NCBI RefSeq assembly: GCF_013385425.1
Contig: NZ_JACAQA010000009.1
Coordinates: 281,585 to 345,584 of the forward strand
Reading direction: 5' to 3'
Length of the DNA: 64,000 nt
Source: Pseudomonas gingeri
GTDB lineage: Bacteria; Pseudomonadota; Gammaproteobacteria; Pseudomonadales; Pseudomonadaceae
Shown: positions 7,834 to 17,140 of the stretch, one piece after another
How positions within the stretch are numbered: position 1 is the stretch's first letter
Layout: every line of letters begins with the position of its first letter
Program-made: the position numbers and the translations under genes
The notes under the pieces: model-generated
Seen by the model: the letters and a program-made list of their open reading frames with translations, nothing else
Database searches by the model: none
Told to the model about the DNA's origin: nothing

Positions 7834-7859
7834 GGCGCGGAGCAGGGCTGCTCCGCGCC
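7834..7859 (-). terminator. Hairpin downstream of rlmI
   Basis: GGCGCGGAGCAG and CTGCTCCGCGCC form a perfect 12-bp stem with a 2-base loop about ten bases after the rlmI stop. The T-run is weak, so termination may be partial. The rlmI remnant at 3996-4103 is not followed by a copy of it. Confidence 0.6.
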
Positions 7860-7868
7860 GCGGAAAAG

Positions 7869-9065
7869 TCAGCTGTTAGGCAACAACCGGCAAGTAATGC
7901 TCTTGATATAACGGGTTTCCGGAATTGCCGGGTGTACCGGATGGTCCGGGCCCTGGCCGCCGCGTTCCAGCAGCTGGATATTGCGGTCCAGGTGACGGGC
8001 GCTGGTCAGCAGGATGTTCTGCAGGTCATCTTCCGGCAGATGCATCGAGCACGAGGCGCTGACCAGGATCCCGTCCTTGCTCAGCAGGCGCATGGCCTGC
8101 TCGTTCAGGCGGCGATAGGCGCCTTCGCCGTTCTTCAGGTCTTTCTTGCGTTTGATGAAGGCGGGCGGGTCGGCCACGATCACGTCGAAACGCTCTTCGG
8201 AGGCCTTCAGTTCCTTGAGGGCTTCGAACACGTCACCTTCGATGCAGGTCATCTTCTCGGCAAAACCGTTCAACGCCGCGTTACGTTCCACGCCGTCCAG
8301 GGCAAAGGACGAGGCATCGACGCAGAACACTTCGCTGGCACCGAACGCCGCCGCCTGCACACCCCAGCCGCCGATATAGCTGAACAGGTCCAGCACCCGC
8401 TTGCCCTTGGCATACGGCGCCAGGCGCGCACGGTTCATGCGGTGGTCGTAGAACCAGCCGGTTTTCTGGCCTTCCATGACCGGCGCTTCGAACTTCACGC
8501 CGTTCTCTTCCAGGGCGACCCATTCCGGCACCAGGCCGAACACGGTCTCGACATAACGCTCCAGGCCTTCGGCGTCACGGGCCGCGGAGTCGTTCTTGAA
8601 CAGGATGCCGCTCGGTTTCAGGACCTGGACCAGCGCCGCGATCACTTCATCCTTGTGCTGCTCCATGGCCGCCGAAGCGAGCTGGACCACCAGGATATCG
8701 CCGAAACGATCCACCACCAGCCCCGGCAGCAGGTCGGAATCGCCGTAGACCAGGCGATAGAACGGCTTGTCGAACAGCCGATCGCGCAGGGACAGGGCCA
8801 CGTTGAGACGGTGTACCAGCAGCGATTTGTCCAGCGGCAGCTTGATGTCGCGCGACAGCAGGCGCGCGCAGATCAGGTTGTTCGGGCTCATGGCGACGAT
8901 GCCCAGCGGCTTGCCGCCGGCAGCTTCGAGCAGGGCCTGGTCGCCGGCCTTGAAGCCGTGAAGTGGAGTGGCCGCCACGTCGATTTCGTTGCTGTAGACC
9001 CACAGGTGACCGTTGCGCAGGCGTCGGTCGGCGTTGGCTTTAAGGCGTAGGCTAGGCAGGGACAT
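7869..9065 (-). CDS. rlmI: 23S rRNA (cytosine-C5) methyltransferase, RlmI family
   Basis: A 398-residue class I SAM-dependent methyltransferase with an N-terminal PUA domain (LRLKANADRRLRNGHLWVYS) and a Rossmann domain starting near VLDLFSYIGGWG. It carries the catalytic ADPPAF motif and a conserved Cys in the SASCSMH block. E. coli RlmI makes m5C1962 in 23S rRNA. The length is normal. The 3' end is the part duplicated at 3996-4103, so the last 30 or so codons of this copy may have arrived with the foreign insert. It is transcribed divergently from the HDOD gene. Confidence 0.93.
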   Translation of the reverse strand: MSLPSLRLKANADRRLRNGHLWVYSNEIDVAATPLHGFKAGDQALLEAAGGKPLGIVAMSPNNLICARLLSRDIKLPLDKSLLVHRLNVALSLRDRLFDKPFYRLVYGDSDLLPGLVVDRFGDILVVQLASAAMEQHKDEVIAALVQVLKPSGILFKNDSAARDAEGLERYVETVFGLVPEWVALEENGVKFEAPVMEGQKTGWFYDHRMNRARLAPYAKGKRVLDLFSYIGGWGVQAAAFGASEVFCVDASSFALDGVERNAALNGFAEKMTCIEGDVFEALKELKASEERFDVIVADPPAFIKRKKDLKNGEGAYRRLNEQAMRLLSKDGILVSASCSMHLPEDDLQNILLTSARHLDRNIQLLERGGQGPDHPVHPAIPETRYIKSITCRLLPNS

Positions 9066-9210
9066 GACGTCGCTCCGGGGAAAAAAGAGCGGGATTATAG
9101 CGGGAGTTGGGCGTCCCCGGCGTGCGATGTTTCATGTAAGCGATTGTACACTTGGCCCATGGCGTACAGGTTTTCCGCTAGAATCCCTCACTCGCCCGGA
9201 GTGTGTACCC

Positions 9211-10077
9211 ATGTCCCAAGAACTTTCACCTGAACAGATCCAGCAGGCCCTGCAAGGCATTAGCGTGCCTCCCCAGCCGCAAATCATGGTGGATTTGCAG
9301 ATGGAGCAGTACATGCCTGACCCGGATCTGGAGGTGATCGCCCGGCTGATCAGCCAGGACCCGGGGCTCTCCGGCGCGCTGCTGAAAATCGTCAACTCGC
9401 CTTACTACGGCCTGTCGAACAAGATCGCCTCGATCCAGCGCGCGGTGAATCTGCTGGGCAGTCGCTCGATCATCAACCTGATCAACGCGCAATCGATCAA
9501 GGGTGAGATGGCTGATGAAACCATCGTCACCCTCAATCGTTTCTGGGACACCGCCCAGGACGTGGCCATGACCAGCCTGACCCTGGCCAAGCGTACCGGC
9601 GCCCAGGCGGTCGATGAGTCCTATGCCCTGGGGCTGTTCCACGATTGCGGCATTCCGCTGATGATCAAGCGTTTCCCCAACTATATGGCGGTGCTGGAGC
9701 GGGCCTACGCCAATGCCAGCCCGGAGCAGCGCGTGGTGGACACGGAAAACGCCGAGTTGAACACCAACCATGCGGTGGTCGGCTACTACACGGCCAAATC
9801 CTGGCGCCTGCCGGAGCATGTGACCAACGCCATCGCCAATCACCACAATGCCCTGGCGATCTTCAGCGACGAATCGACCCGCAACAGCCAGTTGAAGAAC
9901 CTGCTGGCCATCCTGAAAATGGCTGAACATATCTGTGCGTCCCATCGGGTGCTGGGCAACGAAGCCGAAGACCACGAATGGAACGCCATCGGCCATCTGG
10001 TGCTCGATTATGTCGGCCTGTCCGACTATGACTTCGAGAACCTCAGAGAGAACATCCGCGAACTCGGTACTCACTAA
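9211..10077 (+). CDS. HDOD domain protein
   Basis: A 288-residue protein dominated by an HDOD domain, an HD-like helical output module used in bacterial signalling, with LISQDPGLSGALLKIVNSPYY-type start and the block LLGSRSIINLINAQS. A degenerate HD region follows (LGLFHDCGIPLMI, NHHNALAIF). No receiver or GGDEF domain is attached. The ATG at 9211 is used because CGGAGTG lies about nine bases upstream; the frame is open further back but overlaps rlmI's promoter. It is followed 49 bases later by mutM on the same strand. The biological role is not known from sequence. Confidence 0.88.
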   Translation: MSQELSPEQIQQALQGISVPPQPQIMVDLQMEQYMPDPDLEVIARLISQDPGLSGALLKIVNSPYYGLSNKIASIQRAVNLLGSRSIINLINAQSIKGEMADETIVTLNRFWDTAQDVAMTSLTLAKRTGAQAVDESYALGLFHDCGIPLMIKRFPNYMAVLERAYANASPEQRVVDTENAELNTNHAVVGYYTAKSWRLPEHVTNAIANHHNALAIFSDESTRNSQLKNLLAILKMAEHICASHRVLGNEAEDHEWNAIGHLVLDYVGLSDYDFENLRENIRELGTH

Positions 10078-10126
10078 GCGTCCGAGCGTCGTCGCCGAGC
10101 CCGTTATTGCCTGACCTGGGGCCGCC

Positions 10127-10939
10127 ATGCCTGAATTACCTGAAGTCGAAACCACCCGGCGCGGTATTGCGCCCCATCTGGAAGGCCAGCGGGTCAGCCG
10201 TGTGATCGTGCGCGACCGTCGGTTGCGCTGGCCGATCCCGGAAGACCTCGATGTGCGCCTGTCCGGGCAGCGCATCGTGCTGGTGGAGCGGCGGGCCAAA
10301 TACCTGTTGATCAATGCCGAGGTCGGGACCCTGATCAGTCACCTGGGCATGTCGGGCAACCTGCGCCTGGTGGAAGCCGGCTTGCCGGCGGCCAAGCACG
10401 AGCATGTGGATATCGAGCTGGAATCCGGGTTGGCCTTGCGCTACACCGACCCACGGCGTTTCGGTGCGATGCTCTGGAGCCTGGACCCGCTCAATCACGA
10501 ATTGCTCGCGCGCCTGGGGCCGGAGCCGCTGACCGAGCTGTTCGACGGCGAGCGGCTGTTCCAGCTGTCGCGCAAGCGTTCCATGGCGGTGAAGCCGTTC
10601 ATCATGGATAACGCGGTGGTGGTGGGGGTCGGCAATATCTATGCGACCGAGGCGCTGTTCGCCGCCGGCATCGACCCGCGCCGCGAGGCCGGGAGTATTT
10701 CCCGAGGGCGCTACCTGGCGCTGGCGATCGAGATCAAACGCATCCTGGCAGCGGCCATCGAACGGGGCGGCACCACCTTGCGCGACTTTATCGGCGGCGA
10801 CGGCCAACCCGGCTATTTCCAGCAGGAACTCTTCGTCTACGGGCGTGGTGGCGAGCATTGCAAGGTCTGTGGCACTGTCTTGCGTGAGATTCGTCTGGGG
10901 CAGCGGGCCAGCGTGTACTGCCCGCGTTGTCAGAGCTGA
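10127..10939 (+). CDS. mutM: Formamidopyrimidine-DNA glycosylase
   Basis: MutM (Fpg) excises 8-oxoguanine and formamidopyrimidines from DNA and cleaves the backbone by beta,delta-elimination. The 270-residue protein starts MPELPEVE, giving the catalytic Pro2 and Glu3. It also has the conserved Lys in RRAKYLL and the H2TH region [19 protein letters not shown]-terminal zinc finger is built from CKVCG and YCPRCQ. All catalytic parts are present and length is standard. It follows the HDOD gene closely, and a likely independent promoter region precedes the next small gene. Confidence 0.97.
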   Translation: MPELPEVETTRRGIAPHLEGQRVSRVIVRDRRLRWPIPEDLDVRLSGQRIVLVERRAKYLLINAEVGTLISHLGMSGNLRLVEAGLPAAKHEHVDIELESGLALRYTDPRRFGAMLWSLDPLNHELLARLGPEPLTELFDGERLFQLSRKRSMAVKPFIMDNAVVVGVGNIYATEALFAAGIDPRREAGSISRGRYLALAIEIKRILAAAIERGGTTLRDFIGGDGQPGYFQQELFVYGRGGEHCKVCGTVLREIRLGQRASVYCPRCQS

Positions 10940-11008
10940 CCTGACAAGCGTGCGGACGCTGTTATAGTTAAGACTTTGCCATCCATTGCTTTGTTGAAGG
11001 ATAGTGCC

Positions 11009-11347
11009 ATGAACCCGTTTCGCACCCTGGCCCTGGTTGTGGCCCTGAGTTTTGGTCTGCAGGCGTTGCCGGTGCTGGCGGACGATGGTACCAGTGGCGA
11101 CCCGACCTACTCGATCCAGAACCCACCGGCCTACGCGATGATCGCCGACCTGATCATCGCCCGTCCCTTGCTGGTGGGCGCGACCCTGGTGGGTACGGCG
11201 GTGTTTGTGGTGTCGTTGCCGTTTACCGCATTCGGTGGTGTCGACGGCATGGGCAAGGCCGGCAAATCACTGGTGCTCGCCCCCGGGAAAGCGGCCTTTG
11301 CCCGTTGCCTGGGTTGCACGGCGGAAGGGTTTGACGGCGACCAGTAA
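11009..11347 (+). CDS. Small exported or membrane protein of unknown function
   Basis: A 112-residue protein with a clear signal peptide ([18 protein letters not shown], cleavage expected after VLA). A single hydrophobic segment near residues 50-75 ([21 protein letters not shown]) and a Cys-rich tail ([10 protein letters not shown]) follow. GAAGG lies eight bases before the ATG at 11009, which decides the start over the longer frame from 10976. Similar small proteins occur in other pseudomonads and are sometimes labelled 'multidrug transporter', but one segment cannot make a transporter. Function unknown. Confidence 0.75.
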   Translation: MNPFRTLALVVALSFGLQALPVLADDGTSGDPTYSIQNPPAYAMIADLIIARPLLVGATLVGTAVFVVSLPFTAFGGVDGMGKAGKSLVLAPGKAAFARCLGCTAEGFDGDQ

Positions 11348-11393
11348 TCTGCTGGCGCCCGGTACAGCCCTTGCTGGCTGCGGCGTCAGTGAT

Positions 11394-11497
11394 GGCCCTT
11401 TCGCGGGCAAGCTCCGCTCCCACAATATCTGAGCCAAGACTAAATATTGTGTATGACACAAAACCTGTGGGAGCGGAGCTTGCCCGCGAAAAGGGCC
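11394..11497. repeat. REP pair (inverted), GGAGCTTGCCCGC type
   Basis: CTTTCGCGGGCAAGCTCCGC (about 11398-11417) and its reverse complement near 11471-11492 face each other with an AT-rich spacer. This is a different REP class from the one around the RAYT gene (core GGAGCTTGCCCGCG). It separates the small exported protein gene from the convergent ferredoxin gene. Confidence 0.88.
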
Positions 11498-11515
11498 TTG
11501 GATTCGCTACAATGC

Positions 11516-12406
<891 letters not shown>

Positions 12407-12499
12407 TTAGGGGAGTCGGATGGTATCGCAGCCTTTCCGGTCGGCCAAGTCAGGATACCGGGAAGAAAGCACTATAGACGCGACGAATAGTCCTCTTTT

Positions 12500-14095
12500 T
12501 CACGGGTTTTTCAAGCGCTCCGCGAGGGCTGTCGCCAGCTTGGCTGTCAGACCATAAACCGAAAGCTGTGGGTTGGCGCCTATGCTGGTGGGGAACAGCG
12601 AGCCGTCGTGGACCGACAGATTGCGCAACTGATGGTGGCGTCCGAGGCTATCGGTGACCGCGCTTTTCGCCTCTTCGCCCATGGCGCAACCGCCCATGAC
12701 GTGGGCGCTGCCCAGGCGCGTGCGGTACAGCTCCAGGCTCAGTTCGTCGATCAGTTCCCGGGCCTTGGCCAGGGTATTCACGTAGTCGGCATCGGCGTGC
12801 AGCGGCAGCACCGACTTGGCGCCCGCCGCGAACTGGATCTCGGCCATGCTGTGGTACGCCCGGCGCAGGCCGTCCCAGGCATAGGCCGATACCTGATAGT
12901 CGAGCACCGGCGTGCCGTCGCCGCGCAGTTCCACGCTGCCGCCGGGACTGTCCGGGTGGAAACCGTCGCGCATCAGCGCCAGCATCATGTGGGTATGCGG
13001 CAGTTGTTGCATGCGCAGGGCGTTTTGCGTGCCGAAGCCGCCCAGCAGGGTGCTGGCCAGGGCCGGTTGCAGGGGCGGGACTTCGAGTTTGTAGGACATC
13101 GGCCCGGTGACGCCGGCATTCCACTGGAAATGGTCGGAATAGATCGACTGGGGCGCGCCGTAAAACGGATTGATGACTTCGGAAAACTGCCCAGCGGAGA
13201 AATTCACCAGGTGCAGGAAGGTCCGTTTGCCCAGTTGGCCGCTGGGATCCGGTGCCTTGGAGCGCAACAGCAGTCCCGGGCTGTTGATGCCGCCGCCCGC
13301 CAGCACGTAATGCCGGGCCTTGACCTGGATTGTCCGGCCATTGGGGGCCACGCAACGTTCGTCCATCGCCACGCAGAGCAGGCCGGTGACCTGATCGCCT
13401 TCGATCTGCAAGCGTTCGGCCCGGGCCAGATAGAGCAGCTCGCCGCCTTTCTCCAGGGTTGCCGGGATGGTGGTGACCAGCATCGACTGCTTGGCGTTGG
13501 TCGGGCAGCCCATGCCGCAGTAACCCAGGTTCCAGCAGCCGCGCACGTTGCGCGGGATGACTTTCCAACTGTAGCCGAGGGCTTCGCAGCCGTTGCGGAT
13601 CACGTCGTTGTTGGCGTTGGGCGGCATGACCCAGGGGGCGACACCCAGGCGCTGTTCCATTTTCTCGAACCAGGGCGCCATCTCGGCGCTGCCATGGCCC
13701 TTGACGTTGTGCTCTTTGGCCCAGTGTTCGAGGGTCTGGTCCGGAGTGCGGAAGCTCGAGGTCCAGTTGATCAGTGTGGTACCGCCGACGGCGCGGCCCT
13801 GGAGGATGGTAATGGCGCCGTCCTTGCTCATGCGGCCGATGCCTTCCTGGTAGAGGCTGGTGTAGGCCTGGTCTTCGAGCATCTTGAAGTCGCTGCTGGT
13901 TTTCAGCGGGCCTTCTTCGATCAGCAGGACCTTGTAGCCGGCGGCGCTGAGGATTTCGGCGGTGGTGCCGCCGCCCGCGCCGCTGCCGATAATGGCGACA
14001 TCGGCCTCCAGCGTCAGGTCCTGCTCCAGGCGAGAGCCGTTGTAGGTTTTCCAGCCTCGGGCCAGGCCTTCGCGAAACAGATCGGGTACGGGCAT
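12500..14095 (-). CDS. GMC family FAD-dependent oxidoreductase
   Basis: A 531-residue glucose-methanol-choline family oxidoreductase. The FAD-binding Rossmann motif is in VAIIGSGAGGGTTAEILSAA (around residues 33-52), and the second GMC signature region is GGGINSPGLLLRSK. The C-terminal active-site region carries a His in SAHVMGGCAMG and an Asn in IGANPQLSVYGL, as in fatty-alcohol and similar oxidases. It oxidises an alcohol to an aldehyde with FAD; the substrate is not defined. It is the last gene of a three-gene minus-strand operon with the Tat subunit (50 bases upstream) and CalB, which suggests an alcohol-aldehyde-acid oxidation chain. Confidence 0.88.
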   Translation of the reverse strand: MPVPDLFREGLARGWKTYNGSRLEQDLTLEADVAIIGSGAGGGTTAEILSAAGYKVLLIEEGPLKTSSDFKMLEDQAYTSLYQEGIGRMSKDGAITILQGRAVGGTTLINWTSSFRTPDQTLEHWAKEHNVKGHGSAEMAPWFEKMEQRLGVAPWVMPPNANNDVIRNGCEALGYSWKVIPRNVRGCWNLGYCGMGCPTNAKQSMLVTTIPATLEKGGELLYLARAERLQIEGDQVTGLLCVAMDERCVAPNGRTIQVKARHYVLAGGGINSPGLLLRSKAPDPSGQLGKRTFLHLVNFSAGQFSEVINPFYGAPQSIYSDHFQWNAGVTGPMSYKLEVPPLQPALASTLLGGFGTQNALRMQQLPHTHMMLALMRDGFHPDSPGGSVELRGDGTPVLDYQVSAYAWDGLRRAYHSMAEIQFAAGAKSVLPLHADADYVNTLAKARELIDELSLELYRTRLGSAHVMGGCAMGEEAKSAVTDSLGRHHQLRNLSVHDGSLFPTSIGANPQLSVYGLTAKLATALAERLKNP

Positions 14096-14145
14096 GTGCA
14101 GCCTCTTTTATTGTTGTTTTGTCAGAAACCGGGCATCTACAAGGA

Positions 14146-14688
14146 TCAGACTTTCGGTGGGCCTGGATAACCGCAGTGCGCCCAGGCTTCGGCGCGGTTG
14201 TACCAAGCCATCATCACCAGTTGCAGCAGTGACGCGTGGCCCATGCGCAGCAGGCTCAGGTAGCTGTTTTCCCAGCGCTTGAGAAAGCCGTGGATCTGCG
14301 CATTGCTGGCATTTTCCCAACTGCCCCAGATGCCGGTCAGCGGCCCACGGGTGATGCCCATGCCGAGGACGTCGAACAGTTGCCGGGTCAGCTTGAGCAT
14401 TTCCGGCGACAGGTGGTCGAGGCTGTAGTCCAGGCTCGCCAGGGTCTGGTCGATGGCGGCGGGGATTTTCTCGGCGGCGACAGCGCCTTCGAGCATCACC
14501 GGGATCAGCGCCTGCAAAAACGGCAGGTCATTGGCCTGCAACACGGTAAAACCGCTGGCCGGATGGCCGGCCGAGCAGCCGCTGAGGCTGGCGACAAGCC
14601 CGGCGCTGCTGAGGAAGGCGCCGGCGCAGAGACCGAGTTTCAGCACGCCGCGACGGCTCAGTTCGGGGGATTCAGACAGGCTTGGCAT
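14146..14688 (-). CDS. Tat-exported small subunit accompanying the GMC oxidoreductase
   Basis: A 180-residue protein with a twin-arginine signal: SRRGVLKLGLCAGAFLSSAG at residues 11-30, followed by a Cys in LSGCSA that could also be a lipobox. The rest is helical and resembles subunit 3-like partners of periplasmic GMC dehydrogenases. A frequent arrangement is that such a small subunit carries the signal for co-export of the flavoprotein, which itself lacks one, so the pair may work in the periplasm. It lies 50 bases ahead of the GMC gene and 28 bases after calB. The partner role is inferred from context. Confidence 0.75.
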   Translation of the reverse strand: MPSLSESPELSRRGVLKLGLCAGAFLSSAGLVASLSGCSAGHPASGFTVLQANDLPFLQALIPVMLEGAVAAEKIPAAIDQTLASLDYSLDHLSPEMLKLTRQLFDVLGMGITRGPLTGIWGSWENASNAQIHGFLKRWENSYLSLLRMGHASLLQLVMMAWYNRAEAWAHCGYPGPPKV

Positions 14689-14716
14689 TCTTGTTATTCA
14701 CCTGGGCAGTGGAACA

Positions 14717-16147
14717 TCAACGAACGAAGAGTTTCTGGATCAGTTTCTGGATCGATTTGCCGTAGGGCGGATAGATCAGCCGCGCCGCGTTGAAGCGCTG
14801 CTTGGTCAGCACGCCCTTGGCCTTGCTGAAAGTCAGGAAACCTTCGTGGCCATGGTAATGGCCCATGCCCGAGGGGCCGATGCCGCCAAAGGGCAGGTCT
14901 TCCTGGGGCACATGGAGCAGGGTGTCATTCAGGCAGACGCCGCCGGAATGGGTTTCATCGAGCACCCGTTGCTGTTCGGCCTTGTTATAGCCGAAGTAGT
15001 AGAGCGCCAGGGGGCGAGGCCGGTTATTGATGTAGGCAAAGGCCTCATCCAGGCCCTTGTACGGCACGATGGGCAGCAACGGGCCGAAGATCTCGTCCTG
15101 CATCAGGGTCATCTCATCGCTGACGTTCAGCAGCAGGCTGTGGCCCATGCGCCGACCCTGGCCCTGGTCGAACAGCGGAATCAGCAGCGCGCCCTTGCTG
15201 GTGGCATCGCTGAGGTAGCCGTTGAGCCGTGTCAGTTGGCGGTCGTTGATGATGCTGGTGTAGTCCGGGTTGTCGACCAGGGTCGGATAAAAGCCGCGCA
15301 CTGCCTGTCGGTAGGCTTCGACGAAGGACCCGACCCGATCTTCCGGCACCAGCACGTAGTCCGGCGCCACGCAGGTCTGGCCGGCGTTGAGGGTCTTGCC
15401 GAAGGCGATGCGTTCGGCGGCGTCCTTGAGGGGCACGTCCTGGGAGACGATGGCCGGCGACTTGCCGCCCAGTTCCAGGGTCACCGGGGTCAGGTTTTCC
15501 GCCGCCGCGCGCATCACGTGTCGGCCGATGCTGGTGGCACCGGTGAACAGCAGGTGATCGAACGGCAGCTTGGAAAAGGCCATGCCGATCTCGGCTTCGC
15601 CGAGTACCACGCACACCTGGTCTTCCGGGAATACCCGGCCCAGCAGTTCCTTGAGCAACAGGCCGGTGGCCGGGGTCGACTCGCTGAGCTTGAGCATCAC
15701 CCGGTTACCCGCCGCCAACGCGCCCACCAGTGGGCCGACGCTGAGGAACAGCGGGTAGTTCCAGGGCACGATCACGCCGACCACTCCCAATGGTTGATAG
15801 ACGACTTTGGCCGAGGCCGGCTGGAAGGCCAGCCCGACCCGACGGCGCGACGGTTTCATCCAGCCCTTGAGGTGGCGGCGGGCATGCTGGATGCCGTGCA
15901 GGCTGGGCATGAGTTCGCCGAGCAGGGTTTCATCGGCGCTGCGGTTGCCGAAGTCCTGGCTGATGGCGTCGATCAGCGCCTGGCGTTCGTCGCTGAGCAG
16001 TTGGCGCAGGCTGTCGAGCCATTGCCGGCGTTGCTCGGCGGGAGGCATGGGGTGCGCGGCGTAAGCCTGGCGCTGCGCTTGAAACTGGCGCTGGAGTTGG
16101 TCCAGTTGCTGCTGAGACTCCTGCAGATAGGCTATTTCGGCAGACAT
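14717..16147 (-). CDS. calB: Coniferyl aldehyde dehydrogenase-like NAD(P)-dependent dehydrogenase
   Basis: A 476-residue aldehyde dehydrogenase close to the CalB (coniferyl aldehyde dehydrogenase) group. The cofactor loop is in FTGATSIGRHVMRAAA, the general-base Glu in LELGGKSPAIV, and the catalytic Cys in LNAGQTCVAPDYV. The N-terminal 45 residues are Gln-rich and helical. It oxidises aldehydes to acids; the preferred substrate cannot be told from sequence. It is the first gene of the operon with the Tat subunit and GMC oxidoreductase, and is divergent from a TetR gene whose likely operator lies just upstream. Confidence 0.85.
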   Translation of the reverse strand: MSAEIAYLQESQQQLDQLQRQFQAQRQAYAAHPMPPAEQRRQWLDSLRQLLSDERQALIDAISQDFGNRSADETLLGELMPSLHGIQHARRHLKGWMKPSRRRVGLAFQPASAKVVYQPLGVVGVIVPWNYPLFLSVGPLVGALAAGNRVMLKLSESTPATGLLLKELLGRVFPEDQVCVVLGEAEIGMAFSKLPFDHLLFTGATSIGRHVMRAAAENLTPVTLELGGKSPAIVSQDVPLKDAAERIAFGKTLNAGQTCVAPDYVLVPEDRVGSFVEAYRQAVRGFYPTLVDNPDYTSIINDRQLTRLNGYLSDATSKGALLIPLFDQGQGRRMGHSLLLNVSDEMTLMQDEIFGPLLPIVPYKGLDEAFAYINNRPRPLALYYFGYNKAEQQRVLDETHSGGVCLNDTLLHVPQEDLPFGGIGPSGMGHYHGHEGFLTFSKAKGVLTKQRFNAARLIYPPYGKSIQKLIQKLFVR

Positions 16148-16175
16148 GGCGCGCTCCGGTGTGTGATTTTATTTT

Positions 16176-16189
16176 TAAACAAATGTTTA
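16176..16189. promoter_or_regulatory. Candidate TetR operator
   Basis: TAAACAAATGTTTA is a perfect palindrome (6-bp arms, AA centre) 28 bases upstream of calB in the divergent calB/TetR interval. Its size and AT content fit TetR-family operators of the TAAACA type. The neighbouring TetR protein is the obvious candidate binder. Confidence 0.6.
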
Positions 16190-16321
16190 GAGCTAATGCT
16201 CCAGAAAGTCAACAGGGAGTGCCTGTGCGTTCTGATAGCGGCTGAGAATCATGGCGATTTATCCGCGGCCGGATAGGCCGTAAGATGGCCGATACCGTCT
16301 TCTGGAAGTAAAGCTGAAGTC

Positions 16322-16993
16322 ATGGCCCCTCGAATAAAAACCAGCGAGCGTATCGTCCAGAACAGCCTGGATCTGTTCAATCTGCAGGGCGAGCGCAGTG
16401 TCAGCACCAACCATATCGCGGCGCACATGGACATTTCTCCGGGCAACCTCTACTACCACTTCCCCAACAAGCAGGCGATCATCGCCGTGCTGTTTGCCGA
16501 GTACGAAGCCCTGGTCGACAGTTTTCTGCGCCCGCCCCAGGGTCGCGCCGCGACCATCGACGACAAGCGTTTCTACCTCAAGGCCTTGCTCGCGGCGATG
16601 TGGCGTTATCGCTTCCTGCACCGTGATCTTGAACATCTGCTGGAAAGCGATGCCGAACTGGCCGCCCGTTACCGACGTTTTTCCCAGCGCTGCCTGATCC
16701 AGGGCCAGGCGATCTACGCGGGTTTTGTCGCGGCCGGGATCCTGGGGATGGATGCCGTGCAGATCGAGGCCCTGACCCTCAATGCCTGGATTATCCTGAC
16801 CTCCTGGGTGCGTTTCCTGAGCACTACCCGCGAGAATGCCCATCACCTGAGCGAAGAATCGATCAAGCGTGGGGTCTATCAGGTGCTGGTGCTGGAGTCG
16901 GGTTTTGTCACCGCGCAGTCGCGGGCGGCGGTGGACAAGTTGCTCAGTGAGTTTTATGTGCCGTTGGCCCAGGCCCTGGATGAGGGAAGCTAG
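16322..16993 (+). CDS. TetR family transcriptional regulator
   Basis: A 223-residue regulator with an N-terminal TetR helix-turn-helix (residues 6-52): RIVQNSLDLFNLQGERSVST followed by NHIAAHMDISPGNLYYHFPNKQAI. The C-terminal ligand domain is of the type found in uncharacterised pseudomonad TetR proteins beside calB. It is divergent from the calB operon and probably represses it, releasing on binding an aldehyde, alcohol or fatty-acid ligand; this is inference from position and the palindrome at 16176-16189. Confidence 0.9.
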   Translation: MAPRIKTSERIVQNSLDLFNLQGERSVSTNHIAAHMDISPGNLYYHFPNKQAIIAVLFAEYEALVDSFLRPPQGRAATIDDKRFYLKALLAAMWRYRFLHRDLEHLLESDAELAARYRRFSQRCLIQGQAIYAGFVAAGILGMDAVQIEALTLNAWIILTSWVRFLSTTRENAHHLSEESIKRGVYQVLVLESGFVTAQSRAAVDKLLSEFYVPLAQALDEGS

Positions 16994-17004
16994 GTTATGG
17001 TGTT

Positions 17005-17103
17005 GTAGGAGCAAGCTTGCTCGCGATGGACGTCAACGATGACGCGGGCGTCCTGGCACCCCGCGGCGCCTGGACCACCATCGCGAGCAAGCTCGCTCCT
17101 ACA
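17005..17103. repeat. REP pair (inverted), GAGCAAGCTTGCTCGC type
   Basis: GTAGGAGCAAGCTTGCTCGC at 17005-17024 and the opposing CGCGAGCAAGCTCGCTCCTA ending near 17102 form a REP doublet of the same class as the one next to the RAYT gene. It lies between the TetR gene and the sulfurtransferase gene, whose ATG follows 38 bases later. Confidence 0.9.
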
Positions 17104-17140
17104 ATTGTTTTGTATTCACTTCACTTAGGAGGCGTTCGCC

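Noticed and set aside
12608..14170. 520-residue plus-strand frame opposite the GMC oxidoreductase
   Set aside because: A shadow frame of a high-GC gene; composition is Arg/Gly/Ala/His-rich with no domain, while the opposite strand has a full GMC protein.
14453..16276. 607-residue plus-strand frame opposite calB
   Set aside because: Mirror of calB and the Tat subunit; no motifs or ribosome site.
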